A stretch of 64,000 bases of DNA from Caulobacter sp. (GTDB taxonomy: Bacteria > Pseudomonadota > Alphaproteobacteria > Caulobacterales > Caulobacteraceae). The notes beneath the pieces were generated by a model, which searched no databases, was not told the origin of the DNA, and was given only the letters and a program-made list of their open reading frames with translations. A program made the translations under genes and the position numbers. Every line of letters begins with the position of its first letter. Within the stretch, counting starts at the first letter, position 1. Of this stretch, positions 11,836-21,685 are shown piece after piece. The stretch spans positions 1-64,000 of the forward strand of contig JAUXVF010000010.1 in assembly GCA_030680355.1 (NCBI GenBank). The letters run 5' to 3'.

Positions 11836-13665
11836 TCAATTATCGCGCACGACCTTCAGCACGGCCTCGCCGTAGCGTTCCAGCTTGCCCTCGCCGACGC
11901 CGCTGATCGCCGCCAGTCCCGTCCGATCGGCCGGCCGCTGGCTGGCGATCGCGGTCAGGGTGGCGTCATGGAAGATGACATAGGGCGGCACATGCTGGGT
12001 GTGAGCCTCGTCGCGGCGCCAGGCGCGCAGGGCGTCGAACAGGACCAGGTCGCCGCCGGCGAGCGCCTCGAGCGCCTCCCGCGTGCGCTTGCGCGGCCGC
12101 CCGGGCCGGGTGGCGGCGTCGAGCTTTTCGGGCGGCTTGCGAACCGCGACGACGCGTTCGCCGCGATAGACCGCCTTGACCCCTTCGGGCTCGCCCAGAC
12201 CGATCAGGGGCCGCCCCTCGTTGGGGTCTTCCCTGAGCAGGCCGTCGAACAGAAGCTGGTCGATCAGATCACGCCAGCCGGCAGGGCTGAACTCGCGTCC
12301 GACGCCGTAGGTCGACAGGGCCGCCTCGCTCTCATGCACGTCCTTGGTCTTGCCCAGCAGGTGATCGACCAGCCGGCCGCGTCCGAACCGGCCGCCCAGC
12401 CGGTGCACGGCCGACAGGGCTTTCTGGGCGGCCTGGCTGGCGTCGATGGCTTCGGGCGGCGAAAGGCAGAGGTCGCACTGACCGCAGTTGGCGACGCCCT
12501 CCTCACCGAAGTAGCGGCGCACGGCGGCGGCGCGGCAGCCGACGCCGTCGAGCATGGTGTAGAGCTGGCGCACCTTGCGGTTCTGGACCTGCTGCACCTC
12601 GTCGGCGACGTCGCGGGAGGCGATCCGGCGCAGGGCCCAGGCCATGTCCGCCGAGCCATAGAGGGTGATCCCCTCGGCCGGTTGACCGTCCCGGCCCGCC
12701 CGGCCGATCTCCTGCCAATAGGCCTCGATCGAGGCGGGTGGATCGGCGTGGATGACGAAACGGACGTCGGGTTTGTCGACGCCCATGCCGAAGGCGATGG
12801 TCGCAACCATTACCGCCGCGTCGGCCTCGAGGAACTGTTCCAGCCGCTGGTTGCGAAGCTCACGGTCAAGGCCGGCATGATAGGCCATGGCCGGAACGCC
12901 GGCGGCGGAGAGACGGTCGGCGAGCTTGTCGGTTCCGTCCCGCGATCCGGCATAGATGACGCCCGACCGACCCGGCCGCGCCAGCACCAGCTCCTCGACC
13001 CGACTATGGCCGGCGCCGCGTTTGCGCTCGGCCGACAGGGCCAGTTCGGGGCGGGCGAAACTGTCGACGAACTCGGCGCTGTCGTGCAGCCGCAGCTCGC
13101 TGCGGATGTCGTCCCGCGTCCGCGCGTCGGCCGTGGCGGTGACCGCCAGCCGCGGCACCCCCGGGAAGATGTCGGCCAGACGGCCCAGCATCCGGTACTC
13201 GGGGCGGAAGTCGTGTCCCCACTGGCTGACACAGTGCGCCTCATCGACGGCCACGAGCGCCAGGGGCAGCGTCCGCAGCCGGTCGAGCGTCGCGCCCTGC
13301 ATCAGGCCCTCGGGCGACAGATAGAGCAGATCCAGCTCGCCCCGCTCGGCGCGGCGCCAGACGTCAGCCCGCTGGTCGAGGGAATGACTCGAGTCGAGCC
13401 GTTCAGCGGCGACGCCGGACTGTTTCAGCCCCTCGACCTGGTCGGCCATCAAGGCGATCAGCGGCGAGACGACAAGGCCCAGCCCCGGGCGCAGCAGGCT
13501 GGGGATCTGGTAGCAGAGGCTCTTGCCGCCGCCCGTCGGCAGCACGGCCATGGCGCTGCGACCGGACAGGATCTCGCCGATGACTTCGGCCTGAAGCCCG
13601 CGGAACTCGGCATGGCCGAAGACGCGGCGAAGAATCTCACGAGCAGGGGCCAGGGAATCGGTCAC
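11836..13665 (-). CDS. recQ: ATP-dependent DNA helicase RecQ
   Basis: 609 residues from GTG 13665. 3'-5' SF2 helicase in recombination and fork repair. Motif I MAVLPTGGGKSLCYQIP, motif II VDEAHCVSQWGHDFRPEY, motif III VTATAD, motif VI QEIGRAGRDGQ; a zinc-binding cysteine set (CRAAAVRRYFGE ... CGQCDLC) and a C-terminal HRDC domain (GVGEGKLERYGEAVL). An in-frame ATG at 13749 would add 28 poorly conserved residues. Neither start has a strong ribosome binding site. Confidence 0.93.
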   Translation of the reverse strand: MTDSLAPAREILRRVFGHAEFRGLQAEVIGEILSGRSAMAVLPTGGGKSLCYQIPSLLRPGLGLVVSPLIALMADQVEGLKQSGVAAERLDSSHSLDQRADVWRRAERGELDLLYLSPEGLMQGATLDRLRTLPLALVAVDEAHCVSQWGHDFRPEYRMLGRLADIFPGVPRLAVTATADARTRDDIRSELRLHDSAEFVDSFARPELALSAERKRGAGHSRVEELVLARPGRSGVIYAGSRDGTDKLADRLSAAGVPAMAYHAGLDRELRNQRLEQFLEADAAVMVATIAFGMGVDKPDVRFVIHADPPASIEAYWQEIGRAGRDGQPAEGITLYGSADMAWALRRIASRDVADEVQQVQNRKVRQLYTMLDGVGCRAAAVRRYFGEEGVANCGQCDLCLSPPEAIDASQAAQKALSAVHRLGGRFGRGRLVDHLLGKTKDVHESEAALSTYGVGREFSPAGWRDLIDQLLFDGLLREDPNEGRPLIGLGEPEGVKAVYRGERVVAVRKPPEKLDAATRPGRPRKRTREALEALAGGDLVLFDALRAWRRDEAHTQHVPPYVIFHDATLTAIASQRPADRTGLAAISGVGEGKLERYGEAVLKVVRDN

Positions 13666-13832
13666 GCCGCGCTTATGGCGGTTGGCGGGGAAATTGCTAA
13701 CCCCCCGCGACACATCCGTTTGCTCGCGCCGCGAAAAGGGCGTGTTCATCTCTGATCAATCATGATGGAGCCATCAGGGCTCTGGCGCTATGACTCGGCG
13801 TCACCAGAAGTTTCGGGAACAGCGACAACGAC

Positions 13833-15785
13833 ATGGCCAATCCACAGGGCGTCACCCGGACCCCCCTTCAGGCCGCCCTCTACTGGGGGGCGGTGATTGG
13901 CGTGTGGGGGCTGATCTTCGTGGTCGCCTTCTTCGCCGTGTTCGCCACCGACCTGCCCGATGTCTCCAAGCTCAACACCGTCACGCGCCAGCCGTCGATT
14001 TCCTATCTCGACCGGTCCGGCGCCCTGATCGCGGTGCGGGGCAGCCAGTACGCCCCGCCGGTCGATCTGGACGGCCTGCCTGACTATGTGCCCAAGGCCT
14101 TCATCGCCATCGAGGACCGCCGCTTCTACTACCACCCCGGATTTGACCCGATCGGCATCTCCCGGGCGATGGTCAAGAACATCTCCTGCTGGTGCGTGGC
14201 CGCGGGCGGTTCGACGATCACCCAGCAGCTGGCGCGAAACCTGTTCCTGACGGCCGACCAGACGCCGCGACGCAAGGCCCAGGAGCTGATCCTCGCCCTC
14301 TGGCTGGAGATGAAGTTCAGCAAGAAGGAGATCCTGGCCCTCTATCTGAACCGGGTCTATTTCGGCGCCGGCGCCTACGGTATCGAGGCGGCCGCCCAGC
14401 GCTATTTCAACAAGCCCGCGTCGAAGCTGACGCTCGGCGAAGCGGCTCTGCTGGCGGGCATGATGAAGGGCCCGTCGCGCTACAGTCCGGTGTCGGCCAC
14501 CGAGCGGGCGGCCCGGCGGGCGACCATCGTGCTGGACGAGATGGTGCGCACCAAGGCTATCACCTCGGATCAGAGGGCCGACGCCTTCCGCAGCCCGGTT
14601 CGGGTGTCGGCCGTGCTGGCCAACCAACGCGCGCAGTATTTCACCGACTGGGTCGATTCCCAGGTGCGCGCCCTGGTGGGCGAGCCCACCGAGGATCTGA
14701 TCGTTGAAACCACGCTGGACCTGCCGATCCAGGCCGCCGCTGAAGCCGCTGTCCGGGCGGGTGTGGCCGGGGCCGACGGCCAGGGCGTGCGCCAGGCGGC
14801 CCTGGTGGCCATCGACGGCGAGGGGCGGATCCGCGCCTATGTCGGCGGCGCCGACTATTCCGAGAGCCAGTTCGACCGGGCGACCAACGCGCGCCGCCAG
14901 GCCGGGTCGGCCTTCAAGCCGTTCGTCTATCTCGCGGCCATGGAAGCCGGTCGCAATCCGTCGGTGATCGTCGTCGACGAGCCGGTTCGCATCGGCGGCT
15001 GGGAGCCCCGCAACTATACCGGCCGCTACCTTGGCCCGATCACGTTGCAAACGGCCCTGTCGCAGTCGGTGAACACCATCGCCGCCCGACTGGCCAACGA
15101 GGTCGGGACCGGCAATGTCGCGGCCGTCGCCAAACGGCTGGGCATCAACAGCAAGATCCAGCTCGATCCCTCCATGGCCCTGGGCGCCGTCGAGGTGAAT
15201 CCCCTGGAGATGGCCCAGGCCTACGCCCCCTTCGCCAATGGCGGGTTCCTGGCCCGCGGTTATGGCATCCAGCGCATCCGCACCGCCGGCGGCAAGGTGC
15301 TGTACGACGAAACGATCGAGAAACGCGCCCGTCGCTCGGTGATCGGCTCGCCGGCGCTGCAGTACATGAACCAGATGATGCGCGAGGTCGTGACCAGCGG
15401 CACGGGCAAGCGGGCGCGTGTGCCGAACTACGACATCGCCGGCAAGACCGGAACGACCAGCGATTATCGGGACGCCTGGTTCGTCGGCTACACCGGCGGA
15501 TTTGTCGCCGCCGTCTGGACCGGCAAGGACGACAACAGCCCTATGAAAGGGGTTACCGGCGGCGGCGCTCCGGCCGGCATCTGGCGGGCCTTCATGGCCC
15601 AGGCCCTGCCGCGCCTGAAGGCCCAGGCCATTCCGGGCGGTTATGCGACAGTCGAGCCGCCGAAAGACGCTATCGGCGACATACTCTCGAACCTGGGTCT
15701 GGGCGGCCAGCCCGAAAAGCCCGCCACGCCGACGCCGGAGACCAAGGCGCCCGCGCCTCGACTGCCCGAAGAGATTCCCTACTAG
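13833..15785 (+). CDS. Class A penicillin-binding protein (PBP1A family)
   Basis: 650 residues; bifunctional peptidoglycan synthase. One N-terminal membrane segment (about residues 18-38). The glycosyltransferase (GT51) domain has IEDRRFYYHPGFDP and GGSTITQQLARNLFL. The transpeptidase domain has SxxK in AGSAFKPF, SxN in LSQSVNT and KTG in AGKTGTTSD. The C-terminal tail is Pro-rich. Shorter than typical PBP1A, in line with the PbpC/PbpY-like paralogues of Caulobacterales. Confidence 0.92.
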   Translation: MANPQGVTRTPLQAALYWGAVIGVWGLIFVVAFFAVFATDLPDVSKLNTVTRQPSISYLDRSGALIAVRGSQYAPPVDLDGLPDYVPKAFIAIEDRRFYYHPGFDPIGISRAMVKNISCWCVAAGGSTITQQLARNLFLTADQTPRRKAQELILALWLEMKFSKKEILALYLNRVYFGAGAYGIEAAAQRYFNKPASKLTLGEAALLAGMMKGPSRYSPVSATERAARRATIVLDEMVRTKAITSDQRADAFRSPVRVSAVLANQRAQYFTDWVDSQVRALVGEPTEDLIVETTLDLPIQAAAEAAVRAGVAGADGQGVRQAALVAIDGEGRIRAYVGGADYSESQFDRATNARRQAGSAFKPFVYLAAMEAGRNPSVIVVDEPVRIGGWEPRNYTGRYLGPITLQTALSQSVNTIAARLANEVGTGNVAAVAKRLGINSKIQLDPSMALGAVEVNPLEMAQAYAPFANGGFLARGYGIQRIRTAGGKVLYDETIEKRARRSVIGSPALQYMNQMMREVVTSGTGKRARVPNYDIAGKTGTTSDYRDAWFVGYTGGFVAAVWTGKDDNSPMKGVTGGGAPAGIWRAFMAQALPRLKAQAIPGGYATVEPPKDAIGDILSNLGLGGQPEKPATPTPETKAPAPRLPEEIPY

Positions 15786-15794
15786 ACCAGCGCC

Positions 15795-16535
15795 TCAGAC
15801 CCGGCCGACGGCCTGGAGACGACCGCCCTCCCGCCGCAGCCAGTCGCGGTGCCGGGCGGGATCGCCGTTGATCTGCCGCACCAGGGCCCAGAAGCCGGGC
15901 CCGTGATTGGCTTCCAGAAGATGGGCGCATTCATGCGCCGCGACATAGTCGGCGACCTCGGCCGGAGCCAGAGCCAGCCGCCAGCTGTATCGAATTGACG
16001 CCGCGCCACGCGCGCTGGCCGGCCGGCAGGAGCCCCAGCGGCCGCGTGTGTCGGTGATCGCCACCTTCGGCATCGGCTGACCCAGGGCGGCGGCGTAGAG
16101 GCCTGTACGGTCAGTGAGCCAGCGCCTGGCCTCCGCCTTGACCAGTCGCAGGACCCGGTCGCCAAAGGCGGCGTCGTCGGGAGCCAGCAGACGGGCCGGA
16201 GCGTCGTCGGTCGCGGCGATCAGCTTGGCCCGCCCGGCGGCGGCCGTCAGCAGGACAGGCTCGCCAAAGACCATGATCTCGCTATCGGGCAGAAGCGGCG
16301 CCGCGGCGGGCAGGTCCGCCAGTTGGCCGACGATCCAGTCCGAGCGTTCACGGGCGAAGGCGACCGCCTCCGGCAACCGGCTGGCGCTGGGCGCGATGGC
16401 GATCGCCTCGCGCTTGATCCTGTCGATCCGGAGACTGATCCGGCGAGCCCGCGCATTAACGGCCAGACGCACGGTCTGCTCGCCCGCCTGAACGCGGTCG
16501 CCATGGCTGAATCCGGCGCGGTTGAAGAGCTTCAT
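15795..16535 (-). CDS. YgjP-like zinc metallopeptidase (SprT/M48-like, DUF45)
   Basis: 246 residues. The zinc site is AAHECAHLLEANHGPGFW, a YgjP-type motif with two His and a downstream His. RGRWGSCRP and IRYSWRLALAP are family landmarks. Members resemble the wss/SprT protease fold; the substrate is unknown. Convergent with the PBP gene; separated by 43 bases from the upstream PHA depolymerase gene on the same strand. ATG 16535 is chosen over the adjacent GTG. Confidence 0.85.
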   Translation of the reverse strand: MKLFNRAGFSHGDRVQAGEQTVRLAVNARARRISLRIDRIKREAIAIAPSASRLPEAVAFARERSDWIVGQLADLPAAAPLLPDSEIMVFGEPVLLTAAAGRAKLIAATDDAPARLLAPDDAAFGDRVLRLVKAEARRWLTDRTGLYAAALGQPMPKVAITDTRGRWGSCRPASARGAASIRYSWRLALAPAEVADYVAAHECAHLLEANHGPGFWALVRQINGDPARHRDWLRREGGRLQAVGRV

Positions 16536-16578
16536 CACCCCGTGGATAGGCCGTCCCGCGCAGCTGGCAAAGCCGGTT

Positions 16579-17829
16579 TCAGAAGTCCGGGTCGTTCAGC
16601 CGGACAAAGTCGTGAACTCTGGGCACGATCTCTTCCCGAAAACGACGGCCATTGAAGACGCCGTAGTGTCCGACCCCGGCCTGAACGTAGTCGCGTTTCA
16701 GATCCTGCGGGATGTTCGGGCACAGGTCATGGGCGGCCTGGGTCTGGCCGATGCCGGAAATATCATCCAGCTCGCCCTCGACGGTCATGAGCCCGATATC
16801 GGTGATCGCGGCCGGGTTCACCAGCCGTCCGCGATGGGTCAGCTCGCCCCTGGGCAGGGCATAGCTCTGAAACACCAGATCGATGGTCTGGAGATAGAAC
16901 TCCTCGGTGAGATCCATCACGGCCAGGTATTCGTCATAAAAGGTCAGGTGCTTGTCGGCGCTGTCGCCATCGCCGGCCACCAGGTGGCCAAAATACTTGC
17001 GGTGGGCTTCCTGGTGACGTTCGCGATTCATCGACATGAAGCTGGCCAGCTGGACAAACCCCGGATAGACGCGCCGGCCGACGCCCGGATAGGGCGGCGG
17101 CACAGTGTAGATCATGCTGGACTGAAACCAGGCGAACGGCCGTTCCTCGGCCAGTTTGTTGGTCACCGTCGGGGACTGTCGGGCGTCGATCGGCGAGCCC
17201 ATGAACGTCATCGAGCGGGGCCGGTGCGGATCGTTGTCCTCAGCCATCAGGGCGGCGGCGGCAAGCACCGCCGGCCCGGGCTGACAGACCGCGACGACAT
17301 GGGAGCGATGTCCCATGGCGGTCAGCATGGACCGCAGGTGGTCGATGTAGTCGGCGAAATCGAACCGCCCCTCCATCATCGGCACGTCGCGGGCGTTGGA
17401 CCAGTCGGTGATGAAGACGGCATGGTTGGGCAGCAGGGCCTCCACCGTGCCCCGTAGAAGGGTCGCGTAGTGGCCTGACATCGGCGCCACGATCAGGACC
17501 GCCGGATCGAGCGTCAGCTTGCCCGCCTGTCGCATCCCGGCCATGTCGCGGTCGAACTGGACCAGCCGGCACCAGGGACTCTCCCAGACCACGGTCTGGC
17601 GCACCCGCACCGGCGTATCGTTTATGGTCACTTCATCGATCTGCCATTCGGGCCGGCCATAGCGGCGGGTCACGTTGGCGTAGAGATCGGCGCCCGCGTA
17701 GGCGTTACGGCCAAGGGTCGAATTGCGGGCGGGGTTCAGCGGCGACGACCACCAGTCGCGAGCCATGCGCGCGGCGGCGCGCATCGGGGCTGCGGCGTAG
17801 TAGTTGGCCTCGTGGAGAGCGTAAAGCAT
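16579..17829 (-). CDS. phaZ: Intracellular polyhydroxyalkanoate depolymerase
   Basis: 416 residues. Alpha/beta-hydrolase with the PhaZ-type box VCQPGPAV (Cys nucleophile), the SGHYATLLRGTVE segment, and C-terminal VEGELDDISGIGQTQAAH and GVGHYGVFNGRRFRE carrying the acid and His. N-terminus MLYALHEANYYAAAPMR is characteristic. It mobilises stored poly-3-hydroxybutyrate in the cytoplasm. Confidence 0.92.
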   Translation of the reverse strand: MLYALHEANYYAAAPMRAAARMARDWWSSPLNPARNSTLGRNAYAGADLYANVTRRYGRPEWQIDEVTINDTPVRVRQTVVWESPWCRLVQFDRDMAGMRQAGKLTLDPAVLIVAPMSGHYATLLRGTVEALLPNHAVFITDWSNARDVPMMEGRFDFADYIDHLRSMLTAMGHRSHVVAVCQPGPAVLAAAALMAEDNDPHRPRSMTFMGSPIDARQSPTVTNKLAEERPFAWFQSSMIYTVPPPYPGVGRRVYPGFVQLASFMSMNRERHQEAHRKYFGHLVAGDGDSADKHLTFYDEYLAVMDLTEEFYLQTIDLVFQSYALPRGELTHRGRLVNPAAITDIGLMTVEGELDDISGIGQTQAAHDLCPNIPQDLKRDYVQAGVGHYGVFNGRRFREEIVPRVHDFVRLNDPDF

Positions 17830-17898
17830 CGAACCTCGTTCGTTGTGCAGCGCAGCATAACACGCTCTGCCTTAACGAAGTCCAGCGCCAAATTGGGA

Positions 17899-18492
17899 TC
17901 AGTCGCCTCGCATGGCGGCGCGGATCTGGTCAGCCATCTGGTCTGGCGTGAGACCAAAGGCCAGCACCCGTTCGAAGCGGCCCTTGGGGTCCATGAGGTA
18001 GGCCGCCGTCGAATGGTTGATCTGATAGTCGGGACCGTCGCCGCGTTTTTCGTAGAAAACGCGATAGGCCTTGGCCGTCACCGCGACCTGTTCGGGCGTT
18101 CCGGTCAGACCGAGCGTGCCCTTGGGCAGCCGCTGGGCTTCCAGCCAGGCCTTGACCTGGGCCGGACTGTCCCGCTCGGGGTCGAGTGACACGAAGATGA
18201 TCCGGAGATCCTTGCCCTTGGGGCCGAGCTGATCCGTCGCGGCGGCAAGCGCCTGCATCGTGGTCGGGCAGACGTCGGGGCAATAGGTGAACCCGAAAAA
18301 GACGACGGACCACTGTCCCTTCAAGATGCGCTCGTCGACCGGTTTGCCGTCCTGATCGACCATCGCGAAGGGCCCGCCGACCGCCGCCGGCGGCTGGTGT
18401 TCGCCAAAAACGCCCGTCCGCCAGGCCAGGCCGGCGATGACGACCAGACCCACGATACAGGCGGCGAGCAACATCACACGTTGGCGGGTCAA
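17899..18492 (-). CDS. SCO1/SenC family copper chaperone
   Basis: 197 residues with an N-terminal membrane anchor (residues 6-24). The thioredoxin-like domain has FGFTYCPDVCPTTM (CxxxC copper ligands) and the ligand His in YQINHSTAAYL. SCO proteins insert or reduce the CuA centre of cytochrome oxidase. It is divergent from regB, the usual senC-regB-regA neighbourhood, linking oxidase assembly to redox signalling. Confidence 0.93.
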   Translation of the reverse strand: MTRQRVMLLAACIVGLVVIAGLAWRTGVFGEHQPPAAVGGPFAMVDQDGKPVDERILKGQWSVVFFGFTYCPDVCPTTMQALAAATDQLGPKGKDLRIIFVSLDPERDSPAQVKAWLEAQRLPKGTLGLTGTPEQVAVTAKAYRVFYEKRGDGPDYQINHSTAAYLMDPKGRFERVLAFGLTPDQMADQIRAAMRGD

Positions 18493-18545
18493 GATCGTCT
18501 CCTTCGGGGCTCGCCATCAGGGCCGACTGGGGCCAATCTGGCGGG

Positions 18546-19952
18546 ATGTCGCCGACCCAACCGCTTGCCGAAAGCACTGATCAGGGGCCGGGCCTCGATA
18601 GGCTGGCCCGACCGCCCGTGCAAGCCTGGGACGCCCTGTGGCCGGCCGGGCTGCCGCGCCGCGGGCGGCTGCGCGTCCGCACCCTGACGACGCTGCGCTG
18701 GATCGCCATCGCCGGTCAGACGATCACCGTGTTGATCGTCGCCTATGGCCTGAACCTGCCCACGCCGGTGGCGGCCTGCCTGACCATCATCGCCCTGTCG
18801 GCCTGGCTCAATGTCCTGGTCAGCCTGGCGGTGACGGGCCAGCGGCTGGCCACGGACAACGAGGCGGCGGCCCATATCGCCTTTGATATCCTGCAGTTGT
18901 CGGCCCTGCTCTACCTCACCGGGGGCATGCTCAATCCGTTTTCGCTGCTGCTGATCGGACCGGTCACCCTGGCGGCGGCCACCCTGCCCCGAGCCCAGGT
19001 GATCCTGCTGGCGCTGCTGGCCATCGCGGCCTGCATCGCCATGTCGGTTACGGCCCTGCCGATGCCGGCGCCCAACGCCGAGCCATTCAACCCGCCCCTG
19101 CTCAACCGGATCGGATCGGTTGTCGCCCGGGTTATGGGGATCATCTTCACGTCCGCCTACGCCTGGCACGCGGCGCAGGAGGCGGCGAGAATGGAGCTGG
19201 CCCTGGATACGGCCCACACCGTTCTGGCGCGGGAGCAACGGCTGTCGGCCGTGGGCGCGCTGGCGGCCGCCGCGGCGCACGAGCTGGGCACGCCATTGTC
19301 GACGATCTCCGTCGTGGCCAAGGAGATGGTGCTGAACACCCCGCCGGGGCCGCTGCGCGAGGACGCTGAGCTTCTGCTGGCCCAGGCCGCGCGATGCAGG
19401 GACATTCTGCAGCGCCTGACCAAACGGCCCGATGTCTCCGACGCCGCCCATGACCGCATGAGCCTCCTTCAGGTCGTGGAAGAGGCCACGGCGCCCCACA
19501 GCCGGCAGACCGCGATCCGTGTCGAGGCGACCGTCACCGGCCCCGCCGGCCAGGCGCCGCCGGATATCTGGCGGCTGCCGGAGGTGTTGCACGCCCTGAC
19601 GGCATTCATCGAGAATGCCGTCGACTTCGCCCGCTCCGAGGTTTTCGTCACCGCTAGGTTCGATTCACAGCACGTTACCGTGGAGGTGAGCGACGACGGG
19701 GCAGGGTTCTCCGCCGAGGTGCTGACCAAACTGGGGGAACCTTATGTCACCAGCCGGCCGGCCCCGGAGGCGATGCGCAGCGGGCATGAGGGGATGGGGC
19801 TGGGCTTTTTCATCGCCAAGACCCTCCTGGAGCGCACCGGCGCGAAGGTCGAGTTTCGCAACGCCCGCGGTGGCGGCGCGGTGGTGTTGGTCCGATGGCG
19901 CCGGGAGGCGATCGCGGCGCCCCCGCTGGACGATATATTCGCGGGGGGTTGA
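18546..19952 (+). CDS. regB: Redox-sensing histidine kinase (RegB/PrrB/ActS family)
   Basis: 468 residues. About six N-terminal membrane segments; the quinone-binding-type motif GGMLNPFSLLLIG follows them. H-box AAAHELGTPLSTISVV; redox-box Cys in AARCRDILQRLTKRP; ATPase N-box FIENAVDFA and G-boxes GAGFS and GMGLGFFIAKTLLE. RegB senses the quinone pool and a Cys redox switch to control RegA. It partners with the response regulator 78 bases downstream. Confidence 0.92.
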   Translation: MSPTQPLAESTDQGPGLDRLARPPVQAWDALWPAGLPRRGRLRVRTLTTLRWIAIAGQTITVLIVAYGLNLPTPVAACLTIIALSAWLNVLVSLAVTGQRLATDNEAAAHIAFDILQLSALLYLTGGMLNPFSLLLIGPVTLAAATLPRAQVILLALLAIAACIAMSVTALPMPAPNAEPFNPPLLNRIGSVVARVMGIIFTSAYAWHAAQEAARMELALDTAHTVLAREQRLSAVGALAAAAAHELGTPLSTISVVAKEMVLNTPPGPLREDAELLLAQAARCRDILQRLTKRPDVSDAAHDRMSLLQVVEEATAPHSRQTAIRVEATVTGPAGQAPPDIWRLPEVLHALTAFIENAVDFARSEVFVTARFDSQHVTVEVSDDGAGFSAEVLTKLGEPYVTSRPAPEAMRSGHEGMGLGFFIAKTLLERTGAKVEFRNARGGGAVVLVRWRREAIAAPPLDDIFAGG

Positions 19953-20030
19953 TGGGGCTGGCGCCGGTGCGACAGAATGACGCGAAAGCAGGTTTCATCG
20001 GGTGATGGCGATCTGTACAAGGGCTTTGAC

Positions 20031-20585
20031 ATGAGTGACCTCGCCACCTTGATCGCAGACCTTCCCGACCGCAGCCTCATGGTGCTCGACGACGATATGG
20101 CGTTGCGCACCCGGCTGGGGCGGGCGCTGGAACAGCGCGGCTTTGACGTGCGGATGGCGTCCGGCGTCACCGAAGCCCTCGACATGGTCAAGACGGCCGC
20201 GCCGGCCTTCGCCGTGCTCGACATGCGGCTGGAAGACGGCAGCGGCCTGGCGGTCGTGCAGGCCATTCAGGATGTTCGCCCCGACGCCCGCGTCATCATG
20301 CTGACCGGCTATGGCAACATCGCCACCGCCGTGGCGGCCGTGAAAGCCGGAGCGGTTGACTATCTGGCCAAACCCGCGGACGCCGACGACATCACCCGCG
20401 CACTGCTGGCCATCGGCGTCGCCGCCGCGCCGCCGGAAAATCCGATGAGCGCCGACCGCGTACGCTGGGAACATATCCAGCGCGTCTATGAACTGTGCGG
20501 CCATAACGTCTCCGACACCGCCAGGCGTCTGTCGATGCACCGTCGCACGCTTCAGCGCATCCTCGCCAAACGCGCGCCGCGTTAA
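20031..20585 (+). CDS. regA: Response regulator RegA/PrrA/ActR
   Basis: 184 residues. Receiver domain with acidic pocket LDDD, phospho-Asp in VLDMRLEDGSG, and conserved Thr (MLTGYG) and Lys (YLAKPAD). A Fis-type HTH ends LSMHRRTLQRILAKRAPR, almost invariant in RegA proteins. It activates or represses redox-responsive genes. Its 3' end overlaps convergent mmcB by 4 bases. Confidence 0.94.
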   Translation: MSDLATLIADLPDRSLMVLDDDMALRTRLGRALEQRGFDVRMASGVTEALDMVKTAAPAFAVLDMRLEDGSGLAVVQAIQDVRPDARVIMLTGYGNIATAVAAVKAGAVDYLAKPADADDITRALLAIGVAAAPPENPMSADRVRWEHIQRVYELCGHNVSDTARRLSMHRRTLQRILAKRAPR

Positions 20586-21013
20586 CCCCGGAAAATCGCA
20601 AGCCTGGCGAAGGCCAGCGTCAGAGCCTTGCGGCGAGCCGCGACCAGGGCCGTCACCGGCGCCGCGCGCACGATGGCGCCGCCAAATCCGTCCGCCACGA
20701 TGAGGCCCGGCTCCGGCGGAATCAGATCAGCGGGAAACTCCGGCGCCACAGCGAAATAGAAGGCGTCGCAGAACGGCGCGTACTCGGCCCATTTGCGATC
20801 AGTCAGAAAGTCCTCGGGGCTGGACTTGACCTCGACGATCACGATCTCGCCCCGGGGGCCCAGGGCCATCAGATCCGCCCGCCGACCGTTGGGCAGAGCC
20901 ACCTCGGCTAGAGGCGCATAGGCCATTTCCCCCAGCAAGCGGGCCGCGCCGCGGGTCACCGCCAGGGTGGTTTCAGGTCGGCTGACCGTGATGATGGAAA
21001 GGGTGACGTCCAT
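20582..21013 (-). CDS. mmcB: MmcB family DNA repair protein
   Basis: 143 residues. PD-(D/E)XK-like fold: RRADLMALGPRGEIVIVEVK gives the D...ExK core, followed by SSPEDFLTDRKWAEY. In Caulobacter MmcB is needed for resistance to mitomycin C through the ImuABC-type damage response. Overlaps the regA stop by 4 bases. Confidence 0.85.
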   Translation of the reverse strand: MDVTLSIITVSRPETTLAVTRGAARLLGEMAYAPLAEVALPNGRRADLMALGPRGEIVIVEVKSSPEDFLTDRKWAEYAPFCDAFYFAVAPEFPADLIPPEPGLIVADGFGGAIVRAAPVTALVAARRKALTLAFARLAIFRG

Positions 21014-21044
21014 CAGCTCATTAGTGTTCTGGTTTCGTTCGACG

Positions 21045-21596
21045 TCAACCGGCGGAGCGGGGAAATTCGAGGCTGTCGGCCGGATAGCCCAAGGCGTTCA
21101 TACGCGACAGGGCGGCGGCCTTGACGGCCGTGGGGAGCCGAGGCCGGCGGGCCATCAGCCAGGCGTAGTTGCCGCCCGGCGTCGCCATGATCACCCAGGT
21201 CTGGTCCTCGGCCCGGTCCAGCACCCAATACTCCTGTTTCCGGAGCCCGCCGAAGAAGCTCATCTCGAACTTGGCGTTCGCCGAGCCCGGGACGATCCGG
21301 CCTTTGGTCCGAAACACCTTGCCCGGTCCTGACGGCGAGCCCTTGTGGCAAGTCTGGCTGACGGAAAACTCGCCTGTCGAAGCGATGAAGCTGACCTCGC
21401 CCTCGCCGCCGAGAGGCGTGAACCGGCTGTGCGCCGCCTGGCAGTCCCGCTGACCGAGGTTTGGCGTGCGGGCGATCTCGTACCACAGCCCACTGTAGAA
21501 GGCGGGAGAGATCGGCCGGGCCGGTTGCGGAGCGGCCGCGAGAACCGGGAAGGCCGCCACTGCGGCCACGGCCGCGAGGAGAAACAGCGTCTTCAT
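21045..21596 (-). CDS. Lipocalin family protein (Blc-like)
   Basis: 183 residues with a signal peptide (MKTLFLLAAVAAVAAFPVLA). The lipocalin motif GLWYEIARTPN is followed by the barrel strands and YWVLDRAEDQTWVIMATP. Bacterial lipocalins bind lipids at the envelope. No lipobox Cys is visible, so it is probably a soluble periplasmic form. Confidence 0.85.
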   Translation of the reverse strand: MKTLFLLAAVAAVAAFPVLAAAPQPARPISPAFYSGLWYEIARTPNLGQRDCQAAHSRFTPLGGEGEVSFIASTGEFSVSQTCHKGSPSGPGKVFRTKGRIVPGSANAKFEMSFFGGLRKQEYWVLDRAEDQTWVIMATPGGNYAWLMARRPRLPTAVKAAALSRMNALGYPADSLEFPRSAG

Positions 21597-21621
21597 CGGG
21601 GGGATCCTATCGCACCCGAAT

Positions 21622-21658
21622 GAAACGCAAAACGCCCCGCCGGGTTGCCGACGGGGCG
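21622..21658 (-). terminator. Rho-independent terminator after the ferritin-like gene
   Basis: The arms CGCCCCG (21633-21639) and CGGGGCG (21652-21658) form a GC hairpin. On the minus strand it is followed by GTTTTGCGTTT. It lies 28 bases after the minus-strand gene ending at 21686. Confidence 0.7.
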
Positions 21659-21685
21659 CTCAACGACCGCTTGTGGCGGAAGAGT

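Noticed and set aside
11968..13755. A 595-codon frame antisense to recQ
   Set aside because: Compositional shadow; the recQ strand carries all helicase motifs.
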